Source of the DNA: a bacterium
Lineage (GTDB): Bacteria; Desulfobacterota; DSWW01
Reading direction: 5' to 3'
Length of the DNA stretch: 32,373 nt
NCBI GenBank assembly: GCA_015486285.1
Contig: WFRX01000387.1
Location: forward strand, 1-32,373
The stretch's first letter is position 1. Each line of letters begins with the position of its first letter. A program made the position numbers and the translations under genes. Below the pieces are notes generated by a model, which saw nothing but the letters and a program-made list of their open reading frames with translations, made no database searches and was not told where the DNA came from. This document shows, piece by piece, positions 7,478 through 15,683 of the stretch.

Positions 7478-8680
7478 ATGAAATCGGCCCTTTTTCGTGC
7501 GAGCCTTGTCTTGGCTGCAGCCCTCGTCGTCGGATGCGGAGATAATGGAGACGATGGAAACAACCTCCCTGCGCCCACTACTTGCACGGCTGCACCGGAC
7601 TGTGATGATCAGAACCCATGTACGGACGATCAGTGTACGGACGGCGCATGTGTGCATGTGAACAACACACTGCCTTGCAATGACGGGGATGCCTGCACCA
7701 TGGAGGATATCTGCTCCGACGGTGCATGTTCCGGAAAACCCCTGGACGGGGATGGAGACGGGTATGTGAGCGATGCCTGTGAAGGGGGCAATGACTGCGA
7801 TGACTCCGACGGCCAGGTACACCCGGGGGCATCGGAAACGCCCTACGGCGACCCGGTCTGCAGCGACATGATAGACAACGACTGCGACGGGAAAACAGAC
7901 GCGGAGGACCCCGGGTGTACGGCTACCGCCGGCCTTGCCGCAGACCACCTTGCTGCGGCGAGCTTTGATCTCGTGCCTGAGACCTACATCGAGCAGGCAA
8001 AGGCCGCGTTCCGCATCGCATACGGACATACCTCCCACGGAAGCCAGATCGTAAGCGGCATGGGCGTGCTGGAGGGCCTGGACGGCCTCTATGCGTACAG
8101 TTCGGACGGAGGCCCGGGAGTCCTTTCCCTGCACGACAGGACCCCCGGCGGTGATCTCGGCAACCCGGACCGAACCACCTGGGCGCAGCGAACGCGCGAC
8201 CTCCTCGATGCACCCGGCAATGACAGAAATCTCATCATCTGGTCCTGGTGCGGTCAGGCGGATACGACAGAGGCGAACATAAACCTCTATCTGACCCAGA
8301 TGGACCAGCTCGAGGCAGACTACCCGGCCGTGACCTTCGTCTATATGACCGGTCATTTGAACGGAACCGGGGAGGGCGGCAACCTGCACCAGCGAAACGA
8401 ACAGATCCGAGCCTTTTGCCGGGCGAACAACAAGGTGCTCTTCGATTTCGCGGACATCGAGAGTTACGATCCGGACGGCACCTATTTCCTTGACCAAGGA
8501 GCAAACGACGGCTGCGGCTATTCCGGAGGAAACTGGGCCACCGAATGGTGCAGCGTACACCCGGCCTCCGAACTCTGCCTCCCCTGCAGCTGCGCCCACT
8601 CCCAGCCCCTCAACTGCAACCTGAAGGCGCGGGCCTTCTGGTGGATGCTGGCACGCCTGGCCGGGTGGGACGGGACCTAG
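7478..8680 (+). CDS. Cys/Asp-rich MopE-like lipoprotein with a C-terminal hydrolase-like domain
   Basis: This 400-residue protein begins with a lipoprotein signal ending in the lipobox VVGC, with C20 as the lipidated residue. ATG 7478 follows AAGGGG at 7464-7469. Residues 36-88 are a Cys/Asp-rich repeat (CDDQNPCTDDQC style) common in myxobacterial and deltaproteobacterial surface proteins. Residues 89-147 match the putative metal-binding MopE-type motif, with DGDGDGY, CDD, DNDCDG and a closing DPGC. The C-terminal 250 residues carry IAYGHTSHGSQ, IWSWCGQ, VYMTGH and a late Cys cluster with LNCNLKARAFWWMLARLAGW. This family is widespread but uncharacterised. Its His/Ser motifs suggest an SGNH- or esterase-like fold, which is inference. 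It is probably surface-exposed and metal-binding. It stands alone, converging with the PaaK-type gene. Confidence 0.8.
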   Translation: MKSALFRASLVLAAALVVGCGDNGDDGNNLPAPTTCTAAPDCDDQNPCTDDQCTDGACVHVNNTLPCNDGDACTMEDICSDGACSGKPLDGDGDGYVSDACEGGNDCDDSDGQVHPGASETPYGDPVCSDMIDNDCDGKTDAEDPGCTATAGLAADHLAAASFDLVPETYIEQAKAAFRIAYGHTSHGSQIVSGMGVLEGLDGLYAYSSDGGPGVLSLHDRTPGGDLGNPDRTTWAQRTRDLLDAPGNDRNLIIWSWCGQADTTEANINLYLTQMDQLEADYPAVTFVYMTGHLNGTGEGGNLHQRNEQIRAFCRANNKVLFDFADIESYDPDGTYFLDQGANDGCGYSGGNWATEWCSVHPASELCLPCSCAHSQPLNCNLKARAFWWMLARLAGWDGT

Positions 8681-8713
8681 GAGGCATTGTAACCTGGCGC
8701 TTGTGGACGCTCT

Positions 8714-10072
8714 CTACTTCTCGTAAAGCTTCTCGATATACTGGGTCTTCTTGTCGGAGCGTTCGAGCGTGTCCGCCTCGACCCACTCGATCCGGGGCCG
8801 GATCTTGACGGCCTGGTGCATCTTCTCCTCGACTTCCTTCTTCAACTGATCCAGGTCATCCTTGTCCAGGTCCCTTCCGAATTCGATCTTGAGTTTGAGG
8901 GGCGGCACCACCCGCGGTGGAGGTTCGTCGAGGAGGATCCGGAACGCGCCGGTCGTCCGCGGAGCAAATGACTCGACCACATCCTTGATCTGCGCCGGGT
9001 AGACCATCACACCCTTGACCTTCAGCATGTCGTCGGTGCGGCCCACGATCTTGTACCGGAAGCCTGACAGGCCGCAGGGACAGGGAGAGGTAAAGACCTG
9101 GTGTACGTCTCCCATGGTCACGCGCAGACCCGACAGGGCCCCACCCTGACCCGTCAGCGTGCTGAACACACCGAGGCCGGTATTGCCGTCCTCCAGGGGC
9201 ACGTTCTTTCCCGTGTCCGGGTCGACCAGTTCGTAGTAGACCATGTCATCGCCGATCCAGTGCATCCCCTGGTACTCCGGATAATCACAGGATACGCCCA
9301 GCCCCGCGCCACCGTCGAACAGCTTGGCCCCGTACTCGGTTTCGATCCGCTTTCGCACCTCCGGGATACCGGCCCCGGGCTCGGCGCCGCAAAGCAGAAT
9401 CTTGAACCCCAGCGCCTTGACGCTGTCTCCGATGACCTCCGGGGCCTTCTCGATCATGTGCAGGGCAAGGGACGGGGTGCACAAGAGAACATCACCGCCG
9501 AAAAGACGAGCGAAATTCATGATACGGGTCGTGCCCGCCTCAGCGCCCACGGGGATGATGGTGATGCCCGGAAACTCCTCCAAGGCGAGCAGCGTAGGCG
9601 AGCCGGCCAGGAACATGCTCAACCCGAAGGCGAGAACGATCTTGTTGCCGGGCCGCACCCCGCAACGCCACAACATGCGGTTGTTGACCTCCCGCATCCC
9701 GGGCAGCCCGGCCCGCGTAACCGGATAGGGCGTCGGCATACCCGTGGTGCCCGAAGTGGCGGCCATGACGTAGATATCGTCCGCCGCCGGCCCCAGGGTC
9801 ATCTCCAGGATTTTCTTCATGTCAAAGCCTACTTCGGCGATGAGTTCCCGCATCTGCGGCTGGCCGTATATCGGTATCTTCTGCAAATCATCGAGGTCCT
9901 TCACATCCGAAGGCCGAAGCCCCGCCTCATCCATCCTCTTCCTGGTCAATGGAATCCGGTCGTACATTCCCTGAATATTTTTGACCAGCAGGTCATTCTG
10001 CATCTGCCGCATCTCAGGGGTATTAAATTTAGGCTCGACTTCCATGTTCCAATACGGTCGATCGAGATCCAT
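8714..10072 (-). CDS. Phenylacetate-CoA ligase family (PaaK-type) AMP-forming ligase
   Basis: The 452-residue enzyme belongs to the PaaK branch of adenylate-forming ligases, which activate aryl or related carboxylic acids to CoA thioesters through an acyl-AMP. The phosphate-binding loop is ATSGTTGMPT (105-114). RTDDMLKVKGVMVYP (345-359) is the hinge and C-terminal-domain motif of the family, and CPCGLSGFRYKIVGR resembles the PaaK CxCG segment. The likely catalytic Lys is in SDKKTQ near 441-442. The start at 10072 is supported by AAGGGGGC just upstream on the minus strand; the longer frame from 10117 is not. It is monocistronic under its own promoter. Phenylacetate itself need not be the substrate, and no other phenylacetate-pathway gene is present. 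The name is left generic. Confidence 0.88.
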   Translation of the reverse strand: MDLDRPYWNMEVEPKFNTPEMRQMQNDLLVKNIQGMYDRIPLTRKRMDEAGLRPSDVKDLDDLQKIPIYGQPQMRELIAEVGFDMKKILEMTLGPAADDIYVMAATSGTTGMPTPYPVTRAGLPGMREVNNRMLWRCGVRPGNKIVLAFGLSMFLAGSPTLLALEEFPGITIIPVGAEAGTTRIMNFARLFGGDVLLCTPSLALHMIEKAPEVIGDSVKALGFKILLCGAEPGAGIPEVRKRIETEYGAKLFDGGAGLGVSCDYPEYQGMHWIGDDMVYYELVDPDTGKNVPLEDGNTGLGVFSTLTGQGGALSGLRVTMGDVHQVFTSPCPCGLSGFRYKIVGRTDDMLKVKGVMVYPAQIKDVVESFAPRTTGAFRILLDEPPPRVVPPLKLKIEFGRDLDKDDLDQLKKEVEEKMHQAVKIRPRIEWVEADTLERSDKKTQYIEKLYEK

Positions 10073-10137
10073 CGGCTGCCCCCTTTCGCAGGTTGATTCT
10101 TCCTCCGTGCCCCTCACGCGGCTGCCAGAAATGTCCT

Positions 10138-10167
10138 ACTTTAGGAACTAGCGGGAAGACTTGTCAA
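10138..10167 (-). promoter_or_regulatory. Candidate sigma-70 promoter of the PaaK-type gene
   Basis: Reading the minus strand, TTGACA (10167-10162), an 18-base spacer and TAAAGT (10143-10138) precede the ATG at 10072 by about 60 bases of leader. The -35 is perfect and the -10 matches 4 of 6. Confidence 0.55.
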
Positions 10168-10347
10168 CGCCTGCCCATCCGCCCGTTGCCGCCGGTCTTC
10201 CTGATCCATACTATCCTACCTCCGGCGACTCCGTCCCTCCGTCCGGCGGCCCTCTCCACCAGGGGCCCTTTTCACAAGACGGGAGAAAACGTGTAGAATC
10301 AAGCCCGGAACCCGATCATTCCCCCTTGCCCAACGAGGAAATGTCCC

Positions 10348-11130
10348 TTGACCCGGAAGATCCGGATGCTACTTTGCGTGGCGGGCATGGCGGCCGTCCT
10401 CGGCCTGCGGTCCGGAACTTCCTGTGCAGCGGCCGACGAGGCTGTCCTTCCCTTCCAGCCGGGCGAGACCCTCACATACAGCCTTCACTGGAAATTCATC
10501 CACGCCGGGACCGCTGTCTTCAAGGTGCTCCCGGCAACCGAGTTGAACGGCAGGCCTGCCTGTCATTTTCTCCTGACCGTTCGCACTAGCCCTTTCCTGG
10601 ACCTTTTTTACAAGGTCCGGGACCGCGTCGAAAGCTTTACGGACCTGGATGTAACCCACTCGCTTCTCTACAAGAAAGAGCAGCGGGAGGGGAAATACGA
10701 GCGAGAGGTCATCGTGACCTACGATTGGGAAAAGCAGACGGCCCAGTACGAAAAAGATGGCGTGAAAAGACCCCCCATCTTCGTGTACCCGGGCACCTTC
10801 GACCCCTTGGCGATCATCTATTTTATCCGCACGCAGGAGTTCTATCCCGGCAAGGTCCTCATGGGACCGGTCTCGAGCGGCAGGAGAATCATCATCGGCA
10901 GACTCCGGGTTGTGGAACGGCAGAAGGTGAAGGTGCCGGCCGGCAAGTTCAAGGCCTTCCGGATTGAACCGGAAGTCAATCAGATGGGCGGGGTGTTCAA
11001 AAGAAGCGCAACCACGGATCTGCAGGTCTGGATGAGCGCCGACAAGCGAAAGATTCCGCTCAAGGTGCGCGGCATGGCGAGGCTCGGAAGCTTCTCGGCC
11101 CTGCTCGCATCCATAGAGCCTGGTTCCTAG
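10348..11130 (+). CDS. DUF3108 domain protein, exported
   Basis: The 260-residue protein matches the DUF3108 family of periplasmic proteins of unknown function, which have a lipocalin-like or beta-barrel-like core. Seen here are the family-style opening FQPGETLTYSLHWKFIHAGTA near 36-56, VRDRVESFTD, and the late stretch KVPAGKFKAFRIEPE. A signal peptide runs to about TSCAA (residue 28). The start is TTG at 10348 with GAGGA at 10335-10339; an internal ATG at 10366 is the alternative and would shorten the signal peptide. DUF3108 genes are often near lipid, envelope or nucleotide genes, but nothing nearby fixes a role. It lies divergent from the PaaK-type gene and just before the acyl-CoA synthetase promoter. 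Confidence 0.82.
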   Translation: MTRKIRMLLCVAGMAAVLGLRSGTSCAAADEAVLPFQPGETLTYSLHWKFIHAGTAVFKVLPATELNGRPACHFLLTVRTSPFLDLFYKVRDRVESFTDLDVTHSLLYKKEQREGKYEREVIVTYDWEKQTAQYEKDGVKRPPIFVYPGTFDPLAIIYFIRTQEFYPGKVLMGPVSSGRRIIIGRLRVVERQKVKVPAGKFKAFRIEPEVNQMGGVFKRSATTDLQVWMSADKRKIPLKVRGMARLGSFSALLASIEPGS

Positions 11131-11164
11131 CCGGCACCCATGATCCCTGTCCGGCCCCCCCTGA

Positions 11165-11192
11165 TTGACACACGGCTGGGGTTTTCTATATT
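11165..11192 (+). promoter_or_regulatory. Sigma-70 promoter of the acyl-CoA synthetase gene
   Basis: TTGACA (11165-11170), a 16-base spacer and TATATT (11187-11192) give a strong promoter 57 bases before the ATG at 11249. The T-rich leader contains a 14-bp tandem duplication. Confidence 0.65.
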
Positions 11193-11200
11193 CTTTTTTC

Positions 11201-11228
11201 TTTTATTCCACATCTTTTATTCCACATC
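11201..11228 (+). repeat. Perfect 14-bp tandem duplication in the 5' leader
   Basis: TTTTATTCCACATC occurs twice head to tail at 11201-11214 and 11215-11228, between the promoter and the ribosome binding site of the acyl-CoA synthetase gene. Confidence 0.9.
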
Positions 11229-11248
11229 TCATTGTAAGCGGAGGACAC

Positions 11249-12997
11249 ATGGCCGCCCATTCCCCGAACATCATCGCTGCGAGCTTCCTCTCCTGCGCCA
11301 CGCATAACGGCGACGGAGAATACATCATATACGGAGAACGCCGAATCCGGTGGCGCGAGTTCGTCCGGCGCGTCTTCAAGGCAGCCAATGCCTTGATCGA
11401 ACTGGGAGTGAAGCCGGGAGAAAACGTCGCCCTCATGTTCCACAACACGCCCGAATTCCTGGAAATCAACTTCGGGATCCAGGTAGCAGGCGCGGTTCCC
11501 GCCCCCATGAACTACCGATTTACGCCCCGGGAGATCGAATATCAGGGCAACCACTGTGACGCCAGCGTGTTCCTGTACGATTCCCTCTGGGCCGATCCGG
11601 TGGAGGCGGCCGCCCCCAACCTGAAGAAGATAAAGCACTTCATCCGCCGGGGCGAGGGAGGCCTCGACCGGGCCCTGGACTACGATCAGCTCATGGCCGA
11701 GGCGCGGGACACAGACCCCCAGGTTGCAAACGACTGGCAAGATGTAGCGGTCATGATCTACACCGGAGGAACCACCGGCTTCCCCAAAGGCGTAATGCTC
11801 ACCTATCAAGCCCACTTGGACATGTTCAGTTCGGTCTTCTCCGCGTTCTTGCTCCGGGCCCTCACCATGGAGGTCTCGCCCGAACGGCATCAACGCATCA
11901 TCGAGGGCCTGCCCCTGCCCGCCCCCGCCATCCTCGGCCCGGTGATTCGAAGCCGCATCGTCCAGCGATGGCTCAAGAGTCCGGCAACCGAGGCGAGGCT
12001 CCGTAAGCGGGCCCATGAACTGTTCTCGAACCCGGACAAGGCCCGAAAGGGGTACAAAAACGCGCGAAAGTACATGTATCCTTCCATGCCCTTGTTCCAC
12101 GACGCCGCCTACGCCAACGTCATGATGGGCGCCCTGAGCGGCGTGATGATCCTCGTCCTCCCCGAGTCGGTACGATTCGATCCCGCCTTGATCCTGAGCC
12201 TGGTCGAAAAAGAGAAGGTCAGCAACATGGGCAACGTGCCTACCGGCTGGAAGAAGCTGGTGGCGTATCCGGACGCGGGACACTATGACCTCTCTTCCCT
12301 GCGGGTAGCAGCCACGGGAGGCGGGGTGTGCCCGGCGGAACTGAAAAAGCAGATCCTCAAGCTCTTTCCGAACGCCTTGATCCTGGACGCCTTCGGGCAG
12401 ACGGAGATGACGCCCGTCACCTCCATCCGGGTGGACATGGACGAGGAGAAGATCCGGCCCCGTTCGGTGGGCAAGTCCCTCGTCGAGGTCCGGGTCGTGG
12501 ACGAAAACGGCAGGGACCTGCCGCAGGGAGAGGTGGGAGAGATCCTCTACCGTTCGAGTACCGTCATGAAGGGCTATTACAAAGACGAGGAAAAAACCCG
12601 GGAGGTGATGGAAGACGGCTGGTTTCGAAGCGGCGACTTGGGATACCTCGACGAAAACGGCGAGATCCGGGTAGCGGACCGGAAAAAGGAGTGCATCAAC
12701 ACAGGCGGCGAGAAGGTCTTCCCCCTGGAAGTGGAAGAGGTCATTGCCAGGCATCCAAAGGTGGAGGATGTCTGCGTCATTGGAGTCCCTGACGAGGAAT
12801 GGGGGTCGCGCGTTCGGGCCGTAATTCAGTTGAAGGAAGGCGTCCAGGCCGACCCGAAGGAGATCCTGGACTTCTGCCGCGCGGAGATTGCGGGCTACAA
12901 GATACCCCGGTCGATCATGTTCGTGGAGGAACTGCCCCGTTCACCGGTAGGTAAAATGCTGCGGGAAAAAGTCAGGGAGACGCACGGCAAGGCCTAG
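11249..12997 (+). CDS. AMP-dependent acyl-CoA synthetase (FadD-like)
   Basis: This 582-residue ANL-superfamily ligase has all core motifs: the ATP loop YTGGTTGFPKG (171-181), DAFGQTEMTP (380-389), SGDLGY (461-466), the hinge DRKKECINTGGEKVFPLEVE (478-497) and the catalytic K569 in SPVGKMLR. It converts a carboxylic acid to its CoA thioester through acyl-adenylate; chain length or ring substrate is not evident. The ATG at 11249 follows GGAGG at 11240-11244. Residues about 205-277 form an unusually long, basic, probably helical insertion between the ATP loop and the PLFH segment, much longer than usual in FadD-type enzymes. The downstream Rid-family gene follows after 67 bases on the same strand and is probably co-transcribed. 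Confidence 0.9.
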   Translation: MAAHSPNIIAASFLSCATHNGDGEYIIYGERRIRWREFVRRVFKAANALIELGVKPGENVALMFHNTPEFLEINFGIQVAGAVPAPMNYRFTPREIEYQGNHCDASVFLYDSLWADPVEAAAPNLKKIKHFIRRGEGGLDRALDYDQLMAEARDTDPQVANDWQDVAVMIYTGGTTGFPKGVMLTYQAHLDMFSSVFSAFLLRALTMEVSPERHQRIIEGLPLPAPAILGPVIRSRIVQRWLKSPATEARLRKRAHELFSNPDKARKGYKNARKYMYPSMPLFHDAAYANVMMGALSGVMILVLPESVRFDPALILSLVEKEKVSNMGNVPTGWKKLVAYPDAGHYDLSSLRVAATGGGVCPAELKKQILKLFPNALILDAFGQTEMTPVTSIRVDMDEEKIRPRSVGKSLVEVRVVDENGRDLPQGEVGEILYRSSTVMKGYYKDEEKTREVMEDGWFRSGDLGYLDENGEIRVADRKKECINTGGEKVFPLEVEEVIARHPKVEDVCVIGVPDEEWGSRVRAVIQLKEGVQADPKEILDFCRAEIAGYKIPRSIMFVEELPRSPVGKMLREKVRETHGKA

Positions 12998-13064
12998 CGT
13001 TGCGTCCTAAAAATACCCATATAAAGTTTAGCCGGGAAGGTTCACGCCAAGAGGAGGAACCGGT

Positions 13065-13463
13065 ATGCCGAAAGAACTCATCGTTCCGCCCCAGGACCAG
13101 GCCCTGTACGACGATTGGCATTTTTCGCCCGCTGTCCGCGTGGGGGATACCATCTATGTTTCAGGACAGGTCGGGGTCAACGAGAAGCACGAGCCCGCCG
13201 ATGGTATCGAGGCCCAGGCCCGCCTGGCCTTCCAGAACCTGGAGCGGGTGCTCGCCGAGGCGGGCGCAACCCTCAGAGACGTGGTCGAGATGACGACCTT
13301 CCACATCAATCTGCAGGCCGATGTAGCGGGTTTCAGCAAAGTAAAGGACGAGTTTTTCCCGGACAGCTACCCCGCGTGGACGGCCGTCGGCACGACCGAA
13401 CTCGCCCTGCCGGGCCTGTTGGTCGAAGTCCGGGCAACGGCCTGCATCGGCGCAGGGGGCTGA
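13065..13463 (+). CDS. Rid (YjgF/YER057c/UK114) family protein lacking the catalytic arginine
   Basis: The 132-residue protein has the chorismate-mutase-like trimeric Rid fold, with GDTIYVSGQVG near 27-37, QARLAFQNLERVLAEAGA near 51-68 and the closing PAWTAVG...LVEVRATACIGAG. Archetypal RidA deaminates reactive 2-aminoacrylate and imines, using Arg105 in the motif PARS. Here the aligned position is W105 in PAWT, so classical imine deaminase activity is doubtful and the protein fits the Rid4-7-type subfamilies. GAGGAGG at 13051-13057 supports the start. Its place directly after an acyl-CoA synthetase suggests a role in that pathway rather than general amine detoxification, which is inference. 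Confidence 0.88.
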   Translation: MPKELIVPPQDQALYDDWHFSPAVRVGDTIYVSGQVGVNEKHEPADGIEAQARLAFQNLERVLAEAGATLRDVVEMTTFHINLQADVAGFSKVKDEFFPDSYPAWTAVGTTELALPGLLVEVRATACIGAGG

Positions 13464-13533
13464 AGACGTCAAGCCGTCGATTTCGGCATGCAAGGCGTCA
13501 ACATCCCGGTCCATGTTCTTGCCGACTGCCCGG

Positions 13534-13554
13534 CCCTGTCCAGTGATGACAGGG
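13534..13554. terminator. Stem-loop between convergent genes
   Basis: CCCTGTC (13534-13540) and GACAGGG (13548-13554) form a perfect 7-bp stem with a 7-base loop between the Rid gene and the convergent small membrane-protein gene. No T-run follows on either strand, so rho-independent termination is uncertain. Confidence 0.4.
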
Positions 13555-13583
13555 TCCTTCCTGGGGCAGGAACGGCAGCCGGT

Positions 13584-13838
13584 TCATTCCTCACCCTCGG
13601 CGGCGGACGCGTGGGCCTTTCGAAACCCCTGTTCCTCAAGCTCCCGGTGTTTTCTGAGCCTGTATTGCAGGAGTCTCTTTTTTGCTTCCTCTTCCTCCCG
13701 CATCCTCTTTTCGAGTTTCTGCACCCAGAAGATGCAGAAAAGGCAGGCCAGGGGAACCGTATATCTCGACAACCCCGTGTAATGGGTGAGGCCGTAAAAA
13801 GACAACACCAAGAGAAAGACCTCGAATAGGCCCACCAT
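13584..13838 (-). CDS. Small membrane protein with a charged coiled-coil tail
   Basis: I do not recognise this 84-residue protein. It has two hydrophobic segments (about 3-18 and 25-40) followed by a highly charged, heptad-like helix from about 41 to 72 (QKLEKRMREEEEAKKRLLQ) and a short acidic tail. This is the layout of a small inner-membrane protein with a cytoplasmic coiled coil. GGGGAG lies 10 bases before the ATG. It converges with the Rid gene. The charge pattern argues for real coding, but the small size and lack of a family leave doubt. Confidence 0.55.
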   Translation of the reverse strand: MVGLFEVFLLVLSFYGLTHYTGLSRYTVPLACLFCIFWVQKLEKRMREEEEAKKRLLQYRLRKHRELEEQGFRKAHASAAEGEE

Positions 13839-13959
13839 ACCGGTTTATCTCCCCGTTCTTCCTGTCTTCCAAGAAAAGCGGAAACGAAATTTTTGGGGTC
13901 TATAATTGCTTTTCGGAAAAATGGGGGAAGAACTTTAGCCCGCCGGAACAGCCTCAGCC

Positions 13960-14676
13960 TCATTTTTCGAGTGCAAACAGCTCCTTACAGGCAGGTTCGT
14001 ATCCCAGCTGGCAGGCCACGTTGAAATCCAACATCGCCTTCTCGGTCTCCCCCTTGGCCATGTGGGCGTCGCCGCGGTTGATCCAGGCGATGGCAAACCC
14101 CCAGTTGAGTTCGACCGCTTTGCTGTAGTATTGGATGGCCTTGTCCAGCTTCCTCTGGAGATGATAGATGTTCCCCAGGCCGTTGTATGCATTGGCCAGC
14201 CCCGGGTCGAGTTCGACCGCCTTGTGCAGATCCCGGCGGGCCTGCGAAAAATCTCCCTTGACCAGATAGGCCTCGCCTCGATTGTCGTACGCTTCCGCAT
14301 ATCCCTGGTTCAACTCGATCGCCTCCGTGTAAAGCCGGATCACCCTGTCCAGGCTGTTGAATGCCTTCAGGTCCTTACTCAGCCGGTATTGCAGCTCATA
14401 GGCCGCGGCAAATCGTTCGGCCGCGCTCACGTTACGCTCGACCTCCTCCACCGGGGCTCCTCTGGCCATGTCCTGCTTGATCGTCTCGAGGTACTGGGTC
14501 AGGGTGGAAATGGAGCACCACCGATATCTGGCGAGGTCCCTTTCATGATCGGCCGCGTCCAGGAGCTTCATCAACCGGATCGGAAGATCGTCGTACTGCT
14601 GAGCATCCCGCTGGTTCCTCGCACTACAGCAACATAGTACGGGCAGAATCAACAGCCCGAGCAGGATCCTCTTCAT
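13960..14676 (-). CDS. TPR-repeat lipoprotein
   Basis: The 238-residue protein starts with a short signal peptide ending in LPVLCCCSA, suggesting lipidation at one of three consecutive cysteines, though the lipobox is imperfect. Three clear tetratricopeptide repeats follow at about 126-159, 160-193 and 194-227, with the spaced G/A/Y signature (AYDNRGEAYLVKGDFSQA, AYNGLGNIYHLQRKLDKA, AWINRGDAHMAKGETEKA). The N-terminal third is helical without a recognised domain. TPR lipoproteins usually scaffold envelope complexes; no partner is identifiable here. GAGG sits 5 bases before the start on the minus strand, and a candidate promoter lies at 14721-14750. The C-terminus ends in a short Cys-containing helix (QLGYEPACKELF). 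Confidence 0.85.
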   Translation of the reverse strand: MKRILLGLLILPVLCCCSARNQRDAQQYDDLPIRLMKLLDAADHERDLARYRWCSISTLTQYLETIKQDMARGAPVEEVERNVSAAERFAAAYELQYRLSKDLKAFNSLDRVIRLYTEAIELNQGYAEAYDNRGEAYLVKGDFSQARRDLHKAVELDPGLANAYNGLGNIYHLQRKLDKAIQYYSKAVELNWGFAIAWINRGDAHMAKGETEKAMLDFNVACQLGYEPACKELFALEK

Positions 14677-15029
14677 AGCGCCTCACAGAGGTGTTTCCAA
14701 TTCTCCATCCTATACTCTCCATTCTAAGGGAAGACAGGCGACCCGTGCAAGGGCAAAGGTCGACGCTTCTTCGTAGTCGCGCATCATGCTTTGGCCGGAT
14801 TTTGACGAATTCCAGGGAGGTAGAGTCCCGAATGAGAACGTTGGCGCCCAGGCAAATCCAAGAGGCGGCCCATGGCAGCTTGACGGGAGACACCCGGATG
14901 TGGAAGGAAACAATGACAGCCCGTCTCCGTGACGCACACAGAACACGGGATAGGCTGATCGCTCATGCAAGACTTATTCAGAGAGAAGGCGGCTGGAGGA
15001 AGACCGCGCACGGCCGGAAGGGGGCGGAG
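14677..15029. other. Divergent intergenic region
   Basis: This 353-base region separates the TPR lipoprotein and methyltransferase genes, which are transcribed away from each other. It carries the candidate minus-strand promoter at 14721-14750. An open frame continues upstream of the methyltransferase to 14691 but lacks a good ribosome site and looks non-coding. I see no RNA gene. Confidence 0.5.
14721..14750 (-). promoter_or_regulatory. Candidate promoter of the TPR lipoprotein gene
   Basis: On the minus strand, TTGCAC (14750-14745), an 18-base spacer and TAGAAT (14726-14721) lie about 45 bases upstream of the start at 14676. Confidence 0.45.
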
Positions 15030-15683
15030 ATGAGAGGCTTCACAAAATACACGGCAGAAGAGGTCCGTCGACTGAACCGGCTTCAGGCCGAATACTTCGG
15101 CGAGAACGTCGAGATCTTCGAGCCGCCCCTGCCCGAAGGCGTGCCGGAACGGCTCGAGCGGATCGTAGCCTCGGCCTCGATCGTCCCCGGGGATTCCGTA
15201 CTCGACATCGGCACCGGAACCGGAATCCTCATCCCCCTGGTCCAGAAATACTCCCCTGCCCGCATCTATGCCAATGACCTTTCCGAGGTGATGCTGGAAT
15301 TCGTCAAGACCCACTCCCCTTCGGTGATCGCCGTGCAGGGAGACGTGGCGGACCTGGCCCTGGCGGACGGAAGCATTGACGTCGCCTTCATCAATGCCTG
15401 TTACCCGAACATCATCGACAAACACAGGGCCTTCACGAACGTGAGGCGAATGCTTCGTATCGGGGGTCGCCTCATCATCAGCCATCCCCTGGGGAGATCC
15501 TTTATTGAGATCCTCAAGAAGAACCTGCCCTTCCCTCTGGACGATTTTCCTCGAGAGGAAGCCGAAGCGAGCGAGATGTTCGCGCCTTACGGGTTTCGGG
15601 TGTCTCTATTCCTCGACGAGGAGAACCTGTACCTCCTTCGGCTGACGGCCGAGGATTGCGGCTCCAGGAAGCTCTGCACGTAG
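15030..15683 (+). CDS. Class I SAM-dependent methyltransferase
   Basis: The 217-residue protein has a Rossmann-type methyltransferase core. Motif I is VLDIGTGTG (57-65), which binds AdoMet; the acidic-loop region is NDLSEVML near 85-92; and INACYPNIIDKH with RMLRIGGRLIISHPLG are motifs II-III. This resembles UbiE/Methyltransf_11-type enzymes that modify small molecules, but the substrate is unknown. The start at 15030 follows AAGGGGGCGG at 15018-15027 and gives a family-like length; the frame open from 14691 adds sequence without conservation. It converges with the serine-hydrolase gene, with a nested stem-loop just after its stop. Confidence 0.85.
   Translation: MRGFTKYTAEEVRRLNRLQAEYFGENVEIFEPPLPEGVPERLERIVASASIVPGDSVLDIGTGTGILIPLVQKYSPARIYANDLSEVMLEFVKTHSPSVIAVQGDVADLALADGSIDVAFINACYPNIIDKHRAFTNVRRMLRIGGRLIISHPLGRSFIEILKKNLPFPLDDFPREEAEASEMFAPYGFRVSLFLDEENLYLLRLTAEDCGSRKLCT

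Noticed and set aside
7238..8599. Long minus-strand open frame (453 residues) opposite the Cys-rich lipoprotein
   Set aside because: It is an antisense shadow in GC-rich sequence, with no ribosome site or domain; the plus-strand frame has a lipobox and motifs.
11186..12754. 522-residue minus-strand frame opposite the acyl-CoA synthetase
   Set aside because: The plus strand carries all ANL motifs; the antisense product has no recognisable fold.
13870..13910. TATAAT at 13901-13906 as a plus-strand promoter
   Set aside because: There is no suitable -35, and it points into the 3' end of a minus-strand gene.
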